A stretch of 47,120 nt of DNA, taken from contig JAGRIH010000046.1 in assembly GCA_020443345.1 (NCBI GenBank), positions 24,408 through 71,527 on the forward strand, in the 5' to 3' direction. This document shows positions 7,970 through 16,780 of this stretch, in pieces; positions within the stretch are counted from its first letter, which is position 1; each line of letters starts with the position of its first letter. A model generated the notes under the pieces. It ran no database searches, was not told where the DNA came from, and saw nothing but the letters and a program-made list of their open reading frames with translations. The position numbers were made by a program, and so were the translations under genes. The DNA is from Halioglobus sp. (GTDB taxonomy: Bacteria; Pseudomonadota; Gammaproteobacteria; Pseudomonadales; Halieaceae).

Positions 7970-8611
7970 ATGGGTATTCACGAAGCGTATATTCTGCCTG
8001 CGATCATGGATGTCGCCCTGGCCGGCCTGCGCGACGAACGCGAACAGCTCGTCGGGCGGGCGGCCGGCAGGGTGCTGGAAGTGGGGGTGGGTAACGGCGC
8101 CAACCTGCCGTTTTACCCCGACGCGGCGCGCGAGGTGGTCGCCCTGGAGCCCTGCGCCACGGTACTCGCACGCGCCCAAAAAAGGCTTGGCAAACAGGCC
8201 CGGCAACAGCCCGGGATAGACCTGGCGCGCTACGCCTTCGTGCGCGGCGGCGCCGAGCAGATGGATTTCGAAGACGACAGTTTCGATACCGCGGTCGCCT
8301 GTCTGGTGTTCTGTACGATTCCCGCTGCGCAGCGCGCCGCGAGCGAAGTCTTTCGCGTGCTGAAGCCCGGCGGCAAACTGCTGTTCCTTGAGCATGTGCG
8401 CTGCCCGCCCGGGACTATGCAGCGAGTGCAAAACGCCATCAATCCCGCCTGGAAAGTGTTCGCCTGCGGCTGCCACCTGAACCGCGACACGGAAGCGCTG
8501 TTCAGCGATGCCGGCTTTGCCTACAACCGCATCGAGCGCTACCGCAACCCGAAAATGTCGCCGCCCTTTGCCGCCTATATGATCAAGGGCGAAGCGCTAA
8601 AGCCCGTATGA
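7970..8611 (+). CDS. Class I SAM-dependent methyltransferase
   Basis: 213 aa from ATG 7970. A Rossmann-type methyltransferase: motif I VLEVGVGNGANL at 35-46, an acidic residue after strand 2 (ALEP), motif SFDTAVACLVFCTI for strand 4, and LKPGGKLLFLEHV for the post-motif region. The start MGIHEAYILPAIMD resembles small methyltransferases of the METTL7/phospholipid-methyltransferase-like group that begin with a Y-x-x-x-x-LP helix. A longer GTG start (7928) would add 14 residues lacking this pattern. Substrate unknown; lipids or small molecules are possible. It is monocistronic, divergent from the 1355-aa gene and convergent with the patatin gene, with only nine bases between their stops. Confidence 0.85.
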   Translation: MGIHEAYILPAIMDVALAGLRDEREQLVGRAAGRVLEVGVGNGANLPFYPDAAREVVALEPCATVLARAQKRLGKQARQQPGIDLARYAFVRGGAEQMDFEDDSFDTAVACLVFCTIPAAQRAASEVFRVLKPGGKLLFLEHVRCPPGTMQRVQNAINPAWKVFACGCHLNRDTEALFSDAGFAYNRIERYRNPKMSPPFAAYMIKGEALKPV

Positions 8612-8620
8612 CGACGTACG

Positions 8621-9781
8621 CTACGTGGCCTCGTCATCGGCGAGGAAGCGCCTGACCGCATCGGCGTTCCACAGCGTGTCGCGGTAACCCAGCTCGATGA
8701 GTTCCCGGGCAAAGGAGGGCGTGAACAACAGATAGCTGGCCGACGTCGCGCCGCCGCCGCGGGTGGCGCCGGTGGTGCGCAGCAAAAAACGCAGGCTGGC
8801 CGGGAGCTTGCAGATGTGCCGCGCGGAGATGTCGTCCAGCGCCTGGCTCGGCGAGACCACCAGGTGGTCGATGATGCGCAGGCCCTCGCCGCGGGCGCGC
8901 GCCTCCTCGGGAACCAGTGACAGCAGGCGGTTGTTGCGCTCCAGGCGCTGTATATCCTCCTCCAGGTTGTCCACAAAGGCCGCGTTGAGCAGGTGCCCGA
9001 CGATCTGCGCCATGGATGGCGATTGCTGGCGGGGAGTACCCACCTTTTTGTGGCTCACCTCGCGGCTGCGGTTGTCGCTCACCCCGATGGTAAATACCCG
9101 GGATGCACCCAGGTGCAGGGCCGGGCTGATCGGCGCCAGTTGCCGCAGGGCGCCGTCGCCGTAGTATTCGTGTTCCAGCCGGGTGGCGGGAAACAGGGTG
9201 GGAATCGCCGAGGATGCAACGACGTGATCAGCGTGCAGCAAGGTGCGCCGCCCCCTGCGCCGCGGGCGCCGCCAGCTCTTCATCCCCGGCGCCGCCTGGA
9301 AAAACGACACCGACTCTCCCGAGTCATAGCTCATGGCGGTGACGCATACAGCCTCGAGACTGCCGCGCTGGATGTTGCGGTCGATCTGCTGGAACCTGAC
9401 GTGGCGCTTGATCTTCTTGCGCAGCGGCGTGTTGTCGAGCAGCGACAGGGGCGCCCCGGGACTGACCCCGCGATTAAACAGCGACAGGCCAATACGGCCG
9501 GCGCTGCGCACTATTTCCAGCCAGCCGTGACGGTAGATGTCGGCCGGTTGCAGGTGCTGCCAGAAAGTCTCCAGGTCCGCCACCGCCTCCTGGAAACAGC
9601 CCTCGTGCGCCGCCAGCACCGCGGCGTTGACTGCCCCCGCGGAGGTGCCGCAGATGATGGGAAAGGGATTGCACTGCGGGGTCGGCAGCAATTCGGCCAC
9701 CGCTTTTAGCGCACCGACCTGGTAGGCGGCGCGCGAGCCCCCGCCAGACAATATGAGGGCGCGTTTAGCCCCGGTGGCCAC
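8621..9781 (-). CDS. Patatin-like phospholipase family protein
   Basis: 386 aa from GTG 9781, which is preceded by GGAGG at about 11 nt. Patatin-fold lipid acyl hydrolases use a Ser-Asp dyad. Seen: oxyanion loop GGGSRAAYQ (13-21), nucleophile elbow GTSAG (46-50, S48), and catalytic Asp in YGDGA (D210). An Arg-rich insert (SWRRPRRRGRR, about 170-180) precedes the Asp. The open frame runs on upstream to 10438, but that part is antisense to the RidA-like gene and has no family similarity, so it is excluded. RssA-type proteins are the nearest relatives; no signal peptide, so cytoplasmic or membrane-peripheral. It acts probably on phospholipids or lysophospholipids. Confidence 0.88.
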   Translation of the reverse strand: MATGAKRALILSGGGSRAAYQVGALKAVAELLPTPQCNPFPIICGTSAGAVNAAVLAAHEGCFQEAVADLETFWQHLQPADIYRHGWLEIVRSAGRIGLSLFNRGVSPGAPLSLLDNTPLRKKIKRHVRFQQIDRNIQRGSLEAVCVTAMSYDSGESVSFFQAAPGMKSWRRPRRRGRRTLLHADHVVASSAIPTLFPATRLEHEYYGDGALRQLAPISPALHLGASRVFTIGVSDNRSREVSHKKVGTPRQQSPSMAQIVGHLLNAAFVDNLEEDIQRLERNNRLLSLVPEEARARGEGLRIIDHLVVSPSQALDDISARHICKLPASLRFLLRTTGATRGGGATSASYLLFTPSFARELIELGYRDTLWNADAVRRFLADDEAT

Positions 9782-10080
9782 GACCTGCCGCCCTCCGCGC
9801 GCTGCTGGTATTGCTGCTGACTGAAATGGTGATTGCCCCCGATTGACCTGCAAGAGGGTAGCAGGGAAGCAGTGATCTGAGTAGAGCTGATCCGCGCAGC
9901 CGGCCCAACCCGGCAGAGCGTCCACCCGCTCGGGCGCTGCTTTGACCCAGATCAAGCTGCGCCGTCCGACAGATCGCCGGCGACTTGGCAAAACACCCCG
10001 AATAGGCCACCCTGTCCCGTGCCTGCGGCGGACGCCGCCGGCATGCACCTGTGCATTCACCACTTTTCGGGAGAGAACCC
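9782..10080. other. Intergenic region between patatin and RidA-like genes, no gene seen
   Basis: 299 bp between divergent genes. It holds one recognisable regulatory motif, the Fnr/Anr-like box listed separately. There is no clear sigma-70 pair. The purine-rich GGGAGAG just before 10081 is the ribosome binding site of the RidA-like gene. Confidence 0.5.
9942..9955. promoter_or_regulatory. Fnr/Anr-type box
   Basis: TTGAC-CCAG-ATCAA matches the Fnr/Anr/Dnr consensus TTGAT-N4-ATCAA at 9 of 10 positions. It lies 126 bp before the RidA-like ATG and 160 bp from the patatin start. Which of the two divergent genes it would control cannot be decided, because no -10 is seen at the class II distance on either side. 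Confidence 0.5.
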
Positions 10081-10485
10081 ATGTCCAGACAATCACTGCA
10101 GCCGGCAGACCTGTTTCCCAGCGCGGATTTCGGCTTCGCCCAGGTGGTTGCCGCGCAGGGCAGGCAACTCGTTTTCTGTGCCGGGCAAACCGCCTGGGAC
10201 AAGGATAAGCAACTGGTCGGCGGCGACGACCTCGGCCGCCAGATGGAGGCCGCGCTGGACAACGTCCGCAGCGCACTGGCGGCAGCCGGGGCCACTTTGG
10301 CGGATGTCTGCCGGCTGACCATCTACATCGTGGATTACGACCCCGGCAAGCTGGATACGGTGGCCGCCGTACTGGCAAAATTCTTTGATGAAGACGCCCT
10401 GCCGGCCAACACGCTACTGGGCATCCAGGCACTGGCACTGCCGGAATTTCTGGTGGAAATCGAAGCCACCGCCGTTATCGATTAG
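10081..10485 (+). CDS. RidA/YjgF family protein
   Basis: 134 aa, the usual size for this trimeric family. RidA hydrolyses reactive enamine/imine intermediates released by PLP enzymes; many paralogues have other or unknown roles. The family pattern VFCAGQTAWD...LGRQMEAALDNVRSALAAAGATLADVCRLTIYI is present. The Arg normally found before the C-terminal ...P-x-x-L-V-E-I-E strand (R105 of E. coli RidA) is not obvious here (ANTLLGIQALALPEFLVEIEA), so imine deaminase activity is doubtful. ATG 10081 follows GGGAGAG. It is six bases upstream of the antiporter gene and surely co-transcribed. Confidence 0.85.
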   Translation: MSRQSLQPADLFPSADFGFAQVVAAQGRQLVFCAGQTAWDKDKQLVGGDDLGRQMEAALDNVRSALAAAGATLADVCRLTIYIVDYDPGKLDTVAAVLAKFFDEDALPANTLLGIQALALPEFLVEIEATAVID

Positions 10486-10491
10486 CGCTCA

Positions 10492-12228
10492 GTGGCGACC
10501 CACGCCATTCCCTACCTGCGCGAGACGATCGTATTTCTGGTCGCCTCGGGGATCATCGTGCCGCTGCTGCACCGGCTGCGCATCAGCCCGGTGCTGGGAT
10601 TTCTGCTGGTGGGTGTCGTCATCGGACCCTACGGCCTGGGCCTGTACACAGACCGGGTCGACTGGCTCGGGTGGGTCGTCTTTGCCGACCTGCAGGGAGT
10701 GCAGGCGCTGGCGGAACTGGGCGTGATCTTCCTGATGTTCATGATCGGGCTCGACCTCACGCTGGACCGGCTGTGGGGCATGCGGCGCCTGGTGTTTGGC
10801 ATGGGCAGTTTACAGGTACTGCTCACCGGCGCGGCAATCGCCGCCATCGCCTGGGGCTTCGGCAACGGGCCGGCGGCCTCGATTGTCCTGGGTGCCTGCC
10901 TGGCCCTGTCCTCGACCGCGGTCGTCATGCAACTGCTGATTGAACAACGCCAACTCGGCACACCGGTGGGCCGCGCCAGTTTTTCCATCCTGTTGATGCA
11001 GGACCTTGCCGTGGTGCCCATCCTGTTCCTGGTCAGCGTGCTGGGCAGCCGTCCCGAGAGCAACCCGGGTATCGCCCTGCTCGGTGCGCTCGGCAAGGCG
11101 GCCCTGGTTATCGCGGCTATCTTCGTACTGGGCCGGGTGATTCTGCACCCGCTGTTTCACCTGGCCGCGCGCACCCGCAGCGCGGAGATGTTCATGGCCG
11201 CCACCCTGCTGATCGTGCTGGGCTGTTCGGCCATCACCGGCATGGCCGGGCTGTCCATGGCGCTGGGCGCCTTTCTCGCCGGGCTGCTGCTGGCGGAAAC
11301 CGAGTTCCGCCACGAGATAGAAGTGGATGTCGAACCGTTCAAGGGGCTGATGCTGGGTCTGTTTTTCATGTCCGTGGGCATGGGCATCGACTACCGCGTC
11401 GTGGGCCAGCAGGCGTTCTGGATCGCCGCCTCCGTGATCGGCCTGTTTGCCCTGAAGTCCACGATCATCGGCGGACTGTGTCTGGCATTTGGGCAGCCGC
11501 GCCACACGGCTGCGGAAACCGGGCTGCTGCTGGGACAGGGCGGTGAATTCGCCTTCGTGGTGGTCGGCCTGGCGATGGGTTTGGACCTGGTGCCGCGGGA
11601 CGTGGGCCAGTTCATGCTCATCGTCACCGGTCTGACCATGCTGGTCACGCCCCTGGTGGCCACTGCCGCACAGCGCGTTGCGCGCAAACTGGAACCAGCG
11701 GCGCCGGGGAATTCCGGCGCAGATGTCCTGCACGCGCTGGCCGGGATGGAGGGACATATGGTGATTTGCGGCTTTGGTCGCATCGGCCACACCCTGGGTC
11801 GCGCACTGGATGCCGACGGCATTCCCTATATCGCGCTGGAGAGCGATGCGGCCGCAGTTCGCGCGGCGCGCGCAAGAAGCGCGCCTGTCTACTACGGCGA
11901 TGCCTCGCGGCCGGAAATATTGCAGCGCGCCCACGCCGACAAGGCACGGGGCCTGCTGGTCACCATGGACAATCCTTTGGCAGCGGAAAAAGTGGTGCGC
12001 GCGGCGCGGGCACAGTGGCCCCACCTGCCCATTATCGCCCGCGCCCACGACACGGATCACGCCGCCCGGCTGCTGGCCCTGGGCGCTACCGATATCATCC
12101 TGGAAACCATCGAGGCCGGTCTGCAGTTTTCGGTCCGGGTGCTGGAACTCGCCGGCATACCGGAGGACATTGCCCGGCGCAGAATCGACTGCCAGCGCGA
12201 GGAGGTGCTGGCGAGCATGCGCCGCTGA
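10492..12228 (+). CDS. CPA2-family monovalent cation:proton antiporter with TrkA-N (NAD-binding) domain
   Basis: 578 aa with GTG start six bases after the RidA-like stop and no Shine-Dalgarno, suggesting coupled translation. Residues ~1-400 form 12 or so membrane helices of the Na+/H+ exchanger fold, including FMIGLDLTLDRLW and LLLAETEFRHEI typical of KefB/KefC-type proteins. Residues ~420-578 are a TrkA-N Rossmann domain (ICGFGRIG, about 425-432). KefB/C efflux K+ in exchange for protons, controlled by nucleotide or glutathione adducts; the C-terminal TrkA-C domain is missing. Near the ectoine locus a role in cation homeostasis under salt stress is plausible. It ends one base before the convergent MFS stop. 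Confidence 0.9.
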   Translation: MATHAIPYLRETIVFLVASGIIVPLLHRLRISPVLGFLLVGVVIGPYGLGLYTDRVDWLGWVVFADLQGVQALAELGVIFLMFMIGLDLTLDRLWGMRRLVFGMGSLQVLLTGAAIAAIAWGFGNGPAASIVLGACLALSSTAVVMQLLIEQRQLGTPVGRASFSILLMQDLAVVPILFLVSVLGSRPESNPGIALLGALGKAALVIAAIFVLGRVILHPLFHLAARTRSAEMFMAATLLIVLGCSAITGMAGLSMALGAFLAGLLLAETEFRHEIEVDVEPFKGLMLGLFFMSVGMGIDYRVVGQQAFWIAASVIGLFALKSTIIGGLCLAFGQPRHTAAETGLLLGQGGEFAFVVVGLAMGLDLVPRDVGQFMLIVTGLTMLVTPLVATAAQRVARKLEPAAPGNSGADVLHALAGMEGHMVICGFGRIGHTLGRALDADGIPYIALESDAAAVRAARARSAPVYYGDASRPEILQRAHADKARGLLVTMDNPLAAEKVVRAARAQWPHLPIIARAHDTDHAARLLALGATDIILETIEAGLQFSVRVLELAGIPEDIARRRIDCQREEVLASMRR

Positions 12229-12229
12229 C

Positions 12230-13540
12230 TCACCCGGCACCCTCTGCCTTGAGATCGGGGTACCTGCCCAGCAGTACGATCAGCAGCGTGCCGAGGGCCA
12301 CCAGGCACGCGACAAACCACAGGGCCCCGATATAGGTTCCGGCACTGTCGTAGTAGCGTCCCATGGCGTAGGCCCCCGCGGCAGAGCCCAGCTGGAACGC
12401 GCTGAACATCACGCCGTAGATCTGGCCGAAAGCGCGGGGACCGAAATAGCGGCTCACGATATAGGCGATCTCGCTGATCTCCGAGCCGGTCGCCAGGCCC
12501 ACCAGCAGCGCGGCGACAAAGACCATGGGGCCGGCGGTTCCCGTGGCCAGAATAACCACCCCCAGCAGCAGGCCCAGCAGAAACACCCCGGCCACGTAGG
12601 GTGCGAAATAGCGGTCCATCAAATAGCCGGCGAGGACCCGCCCGAAAATCAGCCCGAAACCCAGCGTGCTCATGCACATGGCAGCGGCGGCGGGGGAGAA
12701 GCCGCGCCCGATCAGTATCGGCACCAGATGCGCCAGCACACTGGTGATACCCACCCCCACCAGACCGAAGGAGCCCAGCACCAGCCAGTAGCTGCGCGTG
12801 CCCAGCGCCTGCCGGTGGCTCAGACCCCCCTCGGCGTCAGTGATCGGGGCGGCGGCGGTATCTGGCAGCACAGCGCCGGGCGCGGCGGCCAGTCGCTCCC
12901 CGTCGGGCTGCAGGCCCAGGTCCGCGGGCTTTTCGCGCAACACAAAGAAGGTCATCGGCAGGGAGATCAGCAGCACCATTGCGGCAAAGATCAGGTAGGC
13001 CTCGCGCCAGCCCCAGTTGTCGATCATAAACTGGGCCAGCGCCGGCATCAGCGTAGCGCCGACGCCAAAACCGGACAGCGATATACCCAGCGCGAGACCC
13101 CGGCGCCGGGCAAACCAGGCGACCATCACCCGCGCATAGCCCAGCGGCAGCGTGCCGGCCCCCAGCAGCGGGATCAACAGGTGCATCAGGTAGTACAGCC
13201 GGAGATCACCGTTGAGCCGGCTCATGGCGGCGACGCACAGCCCCAGCAAGGCAGTGGACACCAGCATCACCCGCCGCACGCCGATGCGATCGACCAGCGC
13301 CCCCAGCAGAGGCGATGCGACCACCACGGTGATGTTGGCGATGGTCAGGGCCAGGGACATGGGGCCGCGCCGCCAGCCGAACTCGGCTTCCAGCGGCGCC
13401 ACAAAGGTGCCGAAGACAAACACCGTGAACATGGCGTAGCTCAGGGCCAGGCCCACAAAGCACACCAGGACGTTCCACCAGCCGTAAAAGACCGTAGTTG
13501 CAAGCGGCTGCGCGGGGGCGGCTGTGGGGCTGTCGGTCAT
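12230..13540 (-). CDS. MFS transporter in operon with the EctR-like regulator
   Basis: 436 aa with 12 predicted membrane helices in two halves joined by a loop at about 205-245. The loop between helices 2 and 3 carries the MFS motif region (GALVDRIGVRRVM). The overall pattern resembles the oxalate:formate/monocarboxylate-type MFS branch. ATG 13540 is preferred; a GTG at 13546 directly abuts the upstream stop. It is translated right behind the MarR-type gene and is thus probably under the same control as ectoine synthesis. Substrate unknown; transport of a compatible solute or organic acid is a context-based guess. Confidence 0.88.
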   Translation of the reverse strand: MTDSPTAAPAQPLATTVFYGWWNVLVCFVGLALSYAMFTVFVFGTFVAPLEAEFGWRRGPMSLALTIANITVVVASPLLGALVDRIGVRRVMLVSTALLGLCVAAMSRLNGDLRLYYLMHLLIPLLGAGTLPLGYARVMVAWFARRRGLALGISLSGFGVGATLMPALAQFMIDNWGWREAYLIFAAMVLLISLPMTFFVLREKPADLGLQPDGERLAAAPGAVLPDTAAAPITDAEGGLSHRQALGTRSYWLVLGSFGLVGVGITSVLAHLVPILIGRGFSPAAAAMCMSTLGFGLIFGRVLAGYLMDRYFAPYVAGVFLLGLLLGVVILATGTAGPMVFVAALLVGLATGSEISEIAYIVSRYFGPRAFGQIYGVMFSAFQLGSAAGAYAMGRYYDSAGTYIGALWFVACLVALGTLLIVLLGRYPDLKAEGAG

Positions 13541-13546
13541 CGCCAC

Positions 13547-14032
13547 TCAGGCTTCGCCATAGCGCCGATCCAGGGTACCGACATCGAGCACCGGCGAGGC
13601 ATCGATATTCTGCGCGTCCATCATGTGAGCAATGCGCTGCAGCGCGGCAATGATCATGGTCTGCTCCCAGTCCTGCAAACCGGCAAACTGCTCGGCAAAG
13701 TGCTCCTGCAGCGGGATGGGGGCGTCTGCCAGGATTTTTTGCGCGGCTGCTGTCAGGTAGGCGTGTACCTTGCGCTTGTCTTGCGCCGAGCGTTCGCGAT
13801 AGGTCAGGCCGCGTTTCTCCAGCCGGTCCAGTATCGTGGTCACGGTCGCCTGGCTCAGGCTCACCTCGCCGGCCAGCTCGCCGATGGTCACCTGGCCGCG
13901 CTCGTGGATGGCCTGTAGCAGCAGAATCTGCGGCGCGGTCAGCCCGGTGGTCTTCGCCAGGTATTTGGAGTGCAGATCGGTCGCGCGAATCACGCGCCGC
14001 AGGGCGACCAAAACCTCCTTGATACGATCCAC
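13547..14032 (-). CDS. ectR: MarR-family regulator, probable EctR (ectoine operon repressor)
   Basis: 161 aa with a winged helix at about 45-105 (GELAGEVSLSQATVTTILDRLEKRG, then RERSAQDKRKVHAYLT as the wing). MarR-type EctR proteins repress ectABC-ask in halotolerant methylotrophs and occur next to ect genes in many Proteobacteria; the sequence and position agree. GTG start at 14032 with GGAG six bases upstream. Divergent from ectA across 268 bp, co-oriented with the MFS gene. That it represses ectA here is inferred from family and location. Confidence 0.85.
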   Translation of the reverse strand: MDRIKEVLVALRRVIRATDLHSKYLAKTTGLTAPQILLLQAIHERGQVTIGELAGEVSLSQATVTTILDRLEKRGLTYRERSAQDKRKVHAYLTAAAQKILADAPIPLQEHFAEQFAGLQDWEQTMIIAALQRIAHMMDAQNIDASPVLDVGTLDRRYGEA

Positions 14033-14300
14033 GTCAATCTCCGCAGCAGGCCTCGGACGCCCTCACTGTCGCCGCAAACCACAGGCGGCACCGCAAGGGC
14101 CGTCCGCTGTGAATAATACAGAATAGTACCGTTCGCCTTGAAAAAGCGCCAGCGTGTCACTATTATATACACGTCTATTGATATTAACGCGCCAGTTACA
14201 TCGCCAATCGCCTTATTTAACCTATATTATCCGCCAATTCGCAGAACATGCCCGTGTTTTTGTGTTGGATATTATTTTGTCATCTAAACAATAGGAGCCC
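14033..14300. promoter_or_regulatory. ectR-ectA divergent control region
   Basis: 268 bp, AT-rich in the middle. On the leftward strand, TATAAT (14167-14162) lies inside a dyad CGTGT (14153-14157) / ACACG (14169-14173), a candidate autoregulatory EctR site. A second leftward candidate is TTCAAG-N18-TATTAT ending at 14113. For ectA, TATATT at 14223-14228 and TATTAT at 14270-14275 are possible -10s without good -35s, as is common at osmoregulated promoters. AGGAG at 14293-14297 is the ectA ribosome binding site. Confidence 0.45.
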
Positions 14301-14813
14301 ATGTCTTCCGCCAAGGATCAGCTACATCTGCGCCAACCCACCGCAACGGACGGTGCCAACCTGTTCGAACTGGTGGCCCAGTGCCCGCCGCTGGACGGCA
14401 ATTCCATGTACTGCAACCTGTTGCAGTGCAGCCATTTCGCCGACACCTCCGTGGCCGCTGAAACCGACGGCGAGCTGGTGGGCTTCATCTCCGCTTACCG
14501 CGTGCCCGAGCGCCGGGACACCCTGTTTGTGTGGCAGGTGGCGGTGGGCGCAAGCGCCCGCGGCCGGGGCCTGGCCTCGCGCATGCTGGCGCATATCGTC
14601 GAGCGGCCTGCATGTCGGGACATCCGCTGGCTGGAAACCACCATCACGCCGGACAACAGGGCCTCCCACGCCCTGTTCCAGCGCTTTGCCAGCGCGTTTC
14701 ACGCCGGCCTCGAACAGCAGGTGCTGTTCGAGCGCGAACGGCATTTTCGCGGCAGCCACGACAGCGAACTGCTGACCCGCATCGGTCCGCTGCAGCGGGC
14801 CACGGCAGCGTGA
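14301..14813 (+). CDS. ectA: L-2,4-diaminobutyrate N-gamma-acetyltransferase
   Basis: 170 aa, the normal EctA size. A GNAT-fold enzyme that transfers acetyl from acetyl-CoA to the gamma amino group of L-2,4-diaminobutyrate, the second step of ectoine synthesis. The EctA signature PPLDGNSMYCNLLQCSHF is at 29-46 and the acetyl-CoA loop ARGRGLASRM at 86-95. First gene of ectA-ectB-ectC-ask_ect; 49 bp separate it from ectB. Cytoplasmic. Strong Shine-Dalgarno AGGAG before the ATG. Confidence 0.97.
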   Translation: MSSAKDQLHLRQPTATDGANLFELVAQCPPLDGNSMYCNLLQCSHFADTSVAAETDGELVGFISAYRVPERRDTLFVWQVAVGASARGRGLASRMLAHIVERPACRDIRWLETTITPDNRASHALFQRFASAFHAGLEQQVLFERERHFRGSHDSELLTRIGPLQRATAA

Positions 14814-14862
14814 CTGAACGTCAACCAGCAACAGCCAGACAAACACTCAACGGAGCACACGC

Positions 14863-16170
14863 ATGAAAATTTTTGAGCAAATCGAATCGGAAGTTCAGAG
14901 TTACGCCCGCTCCTTTCCCCGGGTTTTCCACCGGGCAAAAGGTGAGTTCCTGTACGATGAGGACGGCAATGAATACCTGGATTTCCTGGCCGGCGCCGGC
15001 ACCCTCAACTACGGGCACAACAACCCGTTGTTCAAGGCAAAACTGCTGGAGTACATCGACAACGACGGCATTACCCACGGTCTGGACATGCACACGCGGG
15101 CCAAGGGCAATTTTCTGGAAGCCTTCAACGAAAACATCCTCAAGCCGCGCGGCCTGGACTACGTCATGCAGTTCACCGGCCCGACCGGCACCAACGCCGT
15201 CGAGGCGGCGCTCAAGCTGGCGCGCAACGTCACCGGGCGCGAAAACGTCATCTCCTTCACCAACGGGTTTCACGGCGTGACCCTCGGCGCGCTGGCCGCC
15301 ACCGGCAACTCGCATCACCGCGGCGCCAGCGGCGTGTGCCTCAATGGCACCAGCCGCTTGCCCTACGACGGCTACCTGGGACAGGACTTCGACACCACCG
15401 CCTACCTCGACAAGGTGCTGTCCGACTCCAGCAGCGGCGTGGACAAACCGGCCGCTGCCATTGTGGAGACAGTGCAGGGCGAGGGCGGTATCAATGTCGC
15501 CTCCGCACAGTGGCTGCGCAACCTGGCCGAGGTGTGCAAGAAGCACGGTGTGCTGCTGATCGTCGACGACATCCAGGCCGGCTGCGGGCGCACCGGAACC
15601 TATTTCAGTTTCGAGGAAGCCGGCATCGAGCCGGACATGGTCACCCTGTCGAAATCACTCGGCGGCTACGGCCTGCCCTTCGCCGTCGTGTTGTTCAGGC
15701 CGGAACTGGACCACTGGAAGCCGGGCGAACACAACGGCACCTTTCGCGGCAACAATTTCGCCTTTGTCACAGCACAGGCGGCCATCGACCACTACTGGTC
15801 GGACGATGCCTTTTCCAGGGAGATCCTGCGCAAGGGGGAGTACATGACCCGGCGGCTGGAAGCCATCGTAGAGCAGCACGGCGAGGGCAACTTTACCGCC
15901 CGCGGGCGCGGTATGTTCCAGGGTATCAACTGCGTCAATGGCGACATCGCCGCGTCGATCACCAGCAGGGCGTTCACCAAGGGCCTGATCATCGAGACCA
16001 GCGGCGCCGAGGATCACGTGGTCAAGTTCCTGTGTCCGCTGGTCATCAGCGACGACAACCTGAAAAAGGGCATTGATATCGTGGAACAGGCAATCCGCGA
16101 GACCTGTGCCGGCGAGGACTCGATCCCGGAGGAGTTCGACTACTTCGAGACGCCGCGCCTGGCCAGCTGA
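14863..16170 (+). CDS. ectB: L-2,4-diaminobutyrate:2-oxoglutarate transaminase
   Basis: 435 aa, a class III PLP aminotransferase. It converts aspartate-beta-semialdehyde with glutamate to L-2,4-diaminobutyrate, the first committed step of ectoine synthesis. Schiff-base lysine K264 in TLSKSLGG, cofactor-binding D235 in [14 protein letters not shown], and phosphate-binding [12 protein letters not shown] at 105-116. Typical FxxIESExxSYxRxFPxVF start. Second gene of the ect operon. Confidence 0.97.
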   Translation: MKIFEQIESEVQSYARSFPRVFHRAKGEFLYDEDGNEYLDFLAGAGTLNYGHNNPLFKAKLLEYIDNDGITHGLDMHTRAKGNFLEAFNENILKPRGLDYVMQFTGPTGTNAVEAALKLARNVTGRENVISFTNGFHGVTLGALAATGNSHHRGASGVCLNGTSRLPYDGYLGQDFDTTAYLDKVLSDSSSGVDKPAAAIVETVQGEGGINVASAQWLRNLAEVCKKHGVLLIVDDIQAGCGRTGTYFSFEEAGIEPDMVTLSKSLGGYGLPFAVVLFRPELDHWKPGEHNGTFRGNNFAFVTAQAAIDHYWSDDAFSREILRKGEYMTRRLEAIVEQHGEGNFTARGRGMFQGINCVNGDIAASITSRAFTKGLIIETSGAEDHVVKFLCPLVISDDNLKKGIDIVEQAIRETCAGEDSIPEEFDYFETPRLAS

Positions 16171-16234
16171 TCGGCACACGCGCACACTTAAAGACCACGC
16201 AACACAATACGAATCGCGGCCAGGAGGAGTTTCG

Positions 16235-16636
16235 ATGATAGTCAGAACACTGCAGGAGGCGCGGCGCACGGCGCGCCGCATCGTGTCGCCCGACGGCAAC
16301 TGGGAGAGCACCCGGCTGCTGCTGAAGGGCGACGGCATGGGCTTTTCATTCCACATCACCACGATCTACGCCGGGGCGGACTTCCAGATGCACTACAAGA
16401 ACCACCTGGAGTCGGTGTACTGCATCGACGGCGAGGGCGAGGTGGAAGTCGTGGCGAGCGGCGAGAAGTACCCGATACAGCCGGGCACCCTGTACAACCT
16501 CGACCAGCACGACAAGCACGTACTGCGCGCCTTCAGGGAAATGACCATGGCGTGCGTCTTTAATCCGCCCCTGCACGGCAACGAGGTACACAACGCCGAG
16601 GGCGCCTACGAACTGGACGCGGAGTCCGTGTCCTGA
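16235..16636 (+). CDS. ectC: L-ectoine synthase
   Basis: 133 aa, a cupin that cyclises N-gamma-acetyl-diaminobutyrate to ectoine. The residues E59, Y87 and H95 correspond, with an offset of two, to the iron ligands E57, Y85 and H93 described for Paenibacillus lautus Ect[18 protein letters not shown] (53-69) is the cupin core. The ATG at 16235 follows a strong AGGAGG; the open frame extends upstream to 16073, but that part overlaps ectB and has no similarity. No ectD (hydroxylase) follows, so this locus makes ectoine but not hydroxyectoine by itself. Confidence 0.97.
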   Translation: MIVRTLQEARRTARRIVSPDGNWESTRLLLKGDGMGFSFHITTIYAGADFQMHYKNHLESVYCIDGEGEVEVVASGEKYPIQPGTLYNLDQHDKHVLRAFREMTMACVFNPPLHGNEVHNAEGAYELDAESVS

Positions 16637-16780
16637 AACCCAGACGACCATCACACAGACGGAGCCATGACACCTGAAGCAGTACATCCCCACCCCTACC
16701 AGCAGGGCAGATACCCCTCACGCGGCGGGCGACGGAAAACAAGCGGCATGCAGCGCACTGCACAAACAACGGGAGACGTT

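Noticed and set aside
9784-10438. Upstream extension of the patatin frame to 10438
   Set aside because: Arg/Pro-rich translation without similarity, antisense to the RidA-like gene; the patatin fold begins right after GTG 9781.
11774-13918. 714-codon plus-strand frame
   Set aside because: Gln/His/Arg-rich translation overlapping the antiporter, MFS and ectR genes; an antisense artefact of GC-rich codon use.
16073-16234. Upstream extension of the ectC frame
   Set aside because: Overlaps ectB, has no similarity, and the ATG at 16235 has a strong AGGAGG.
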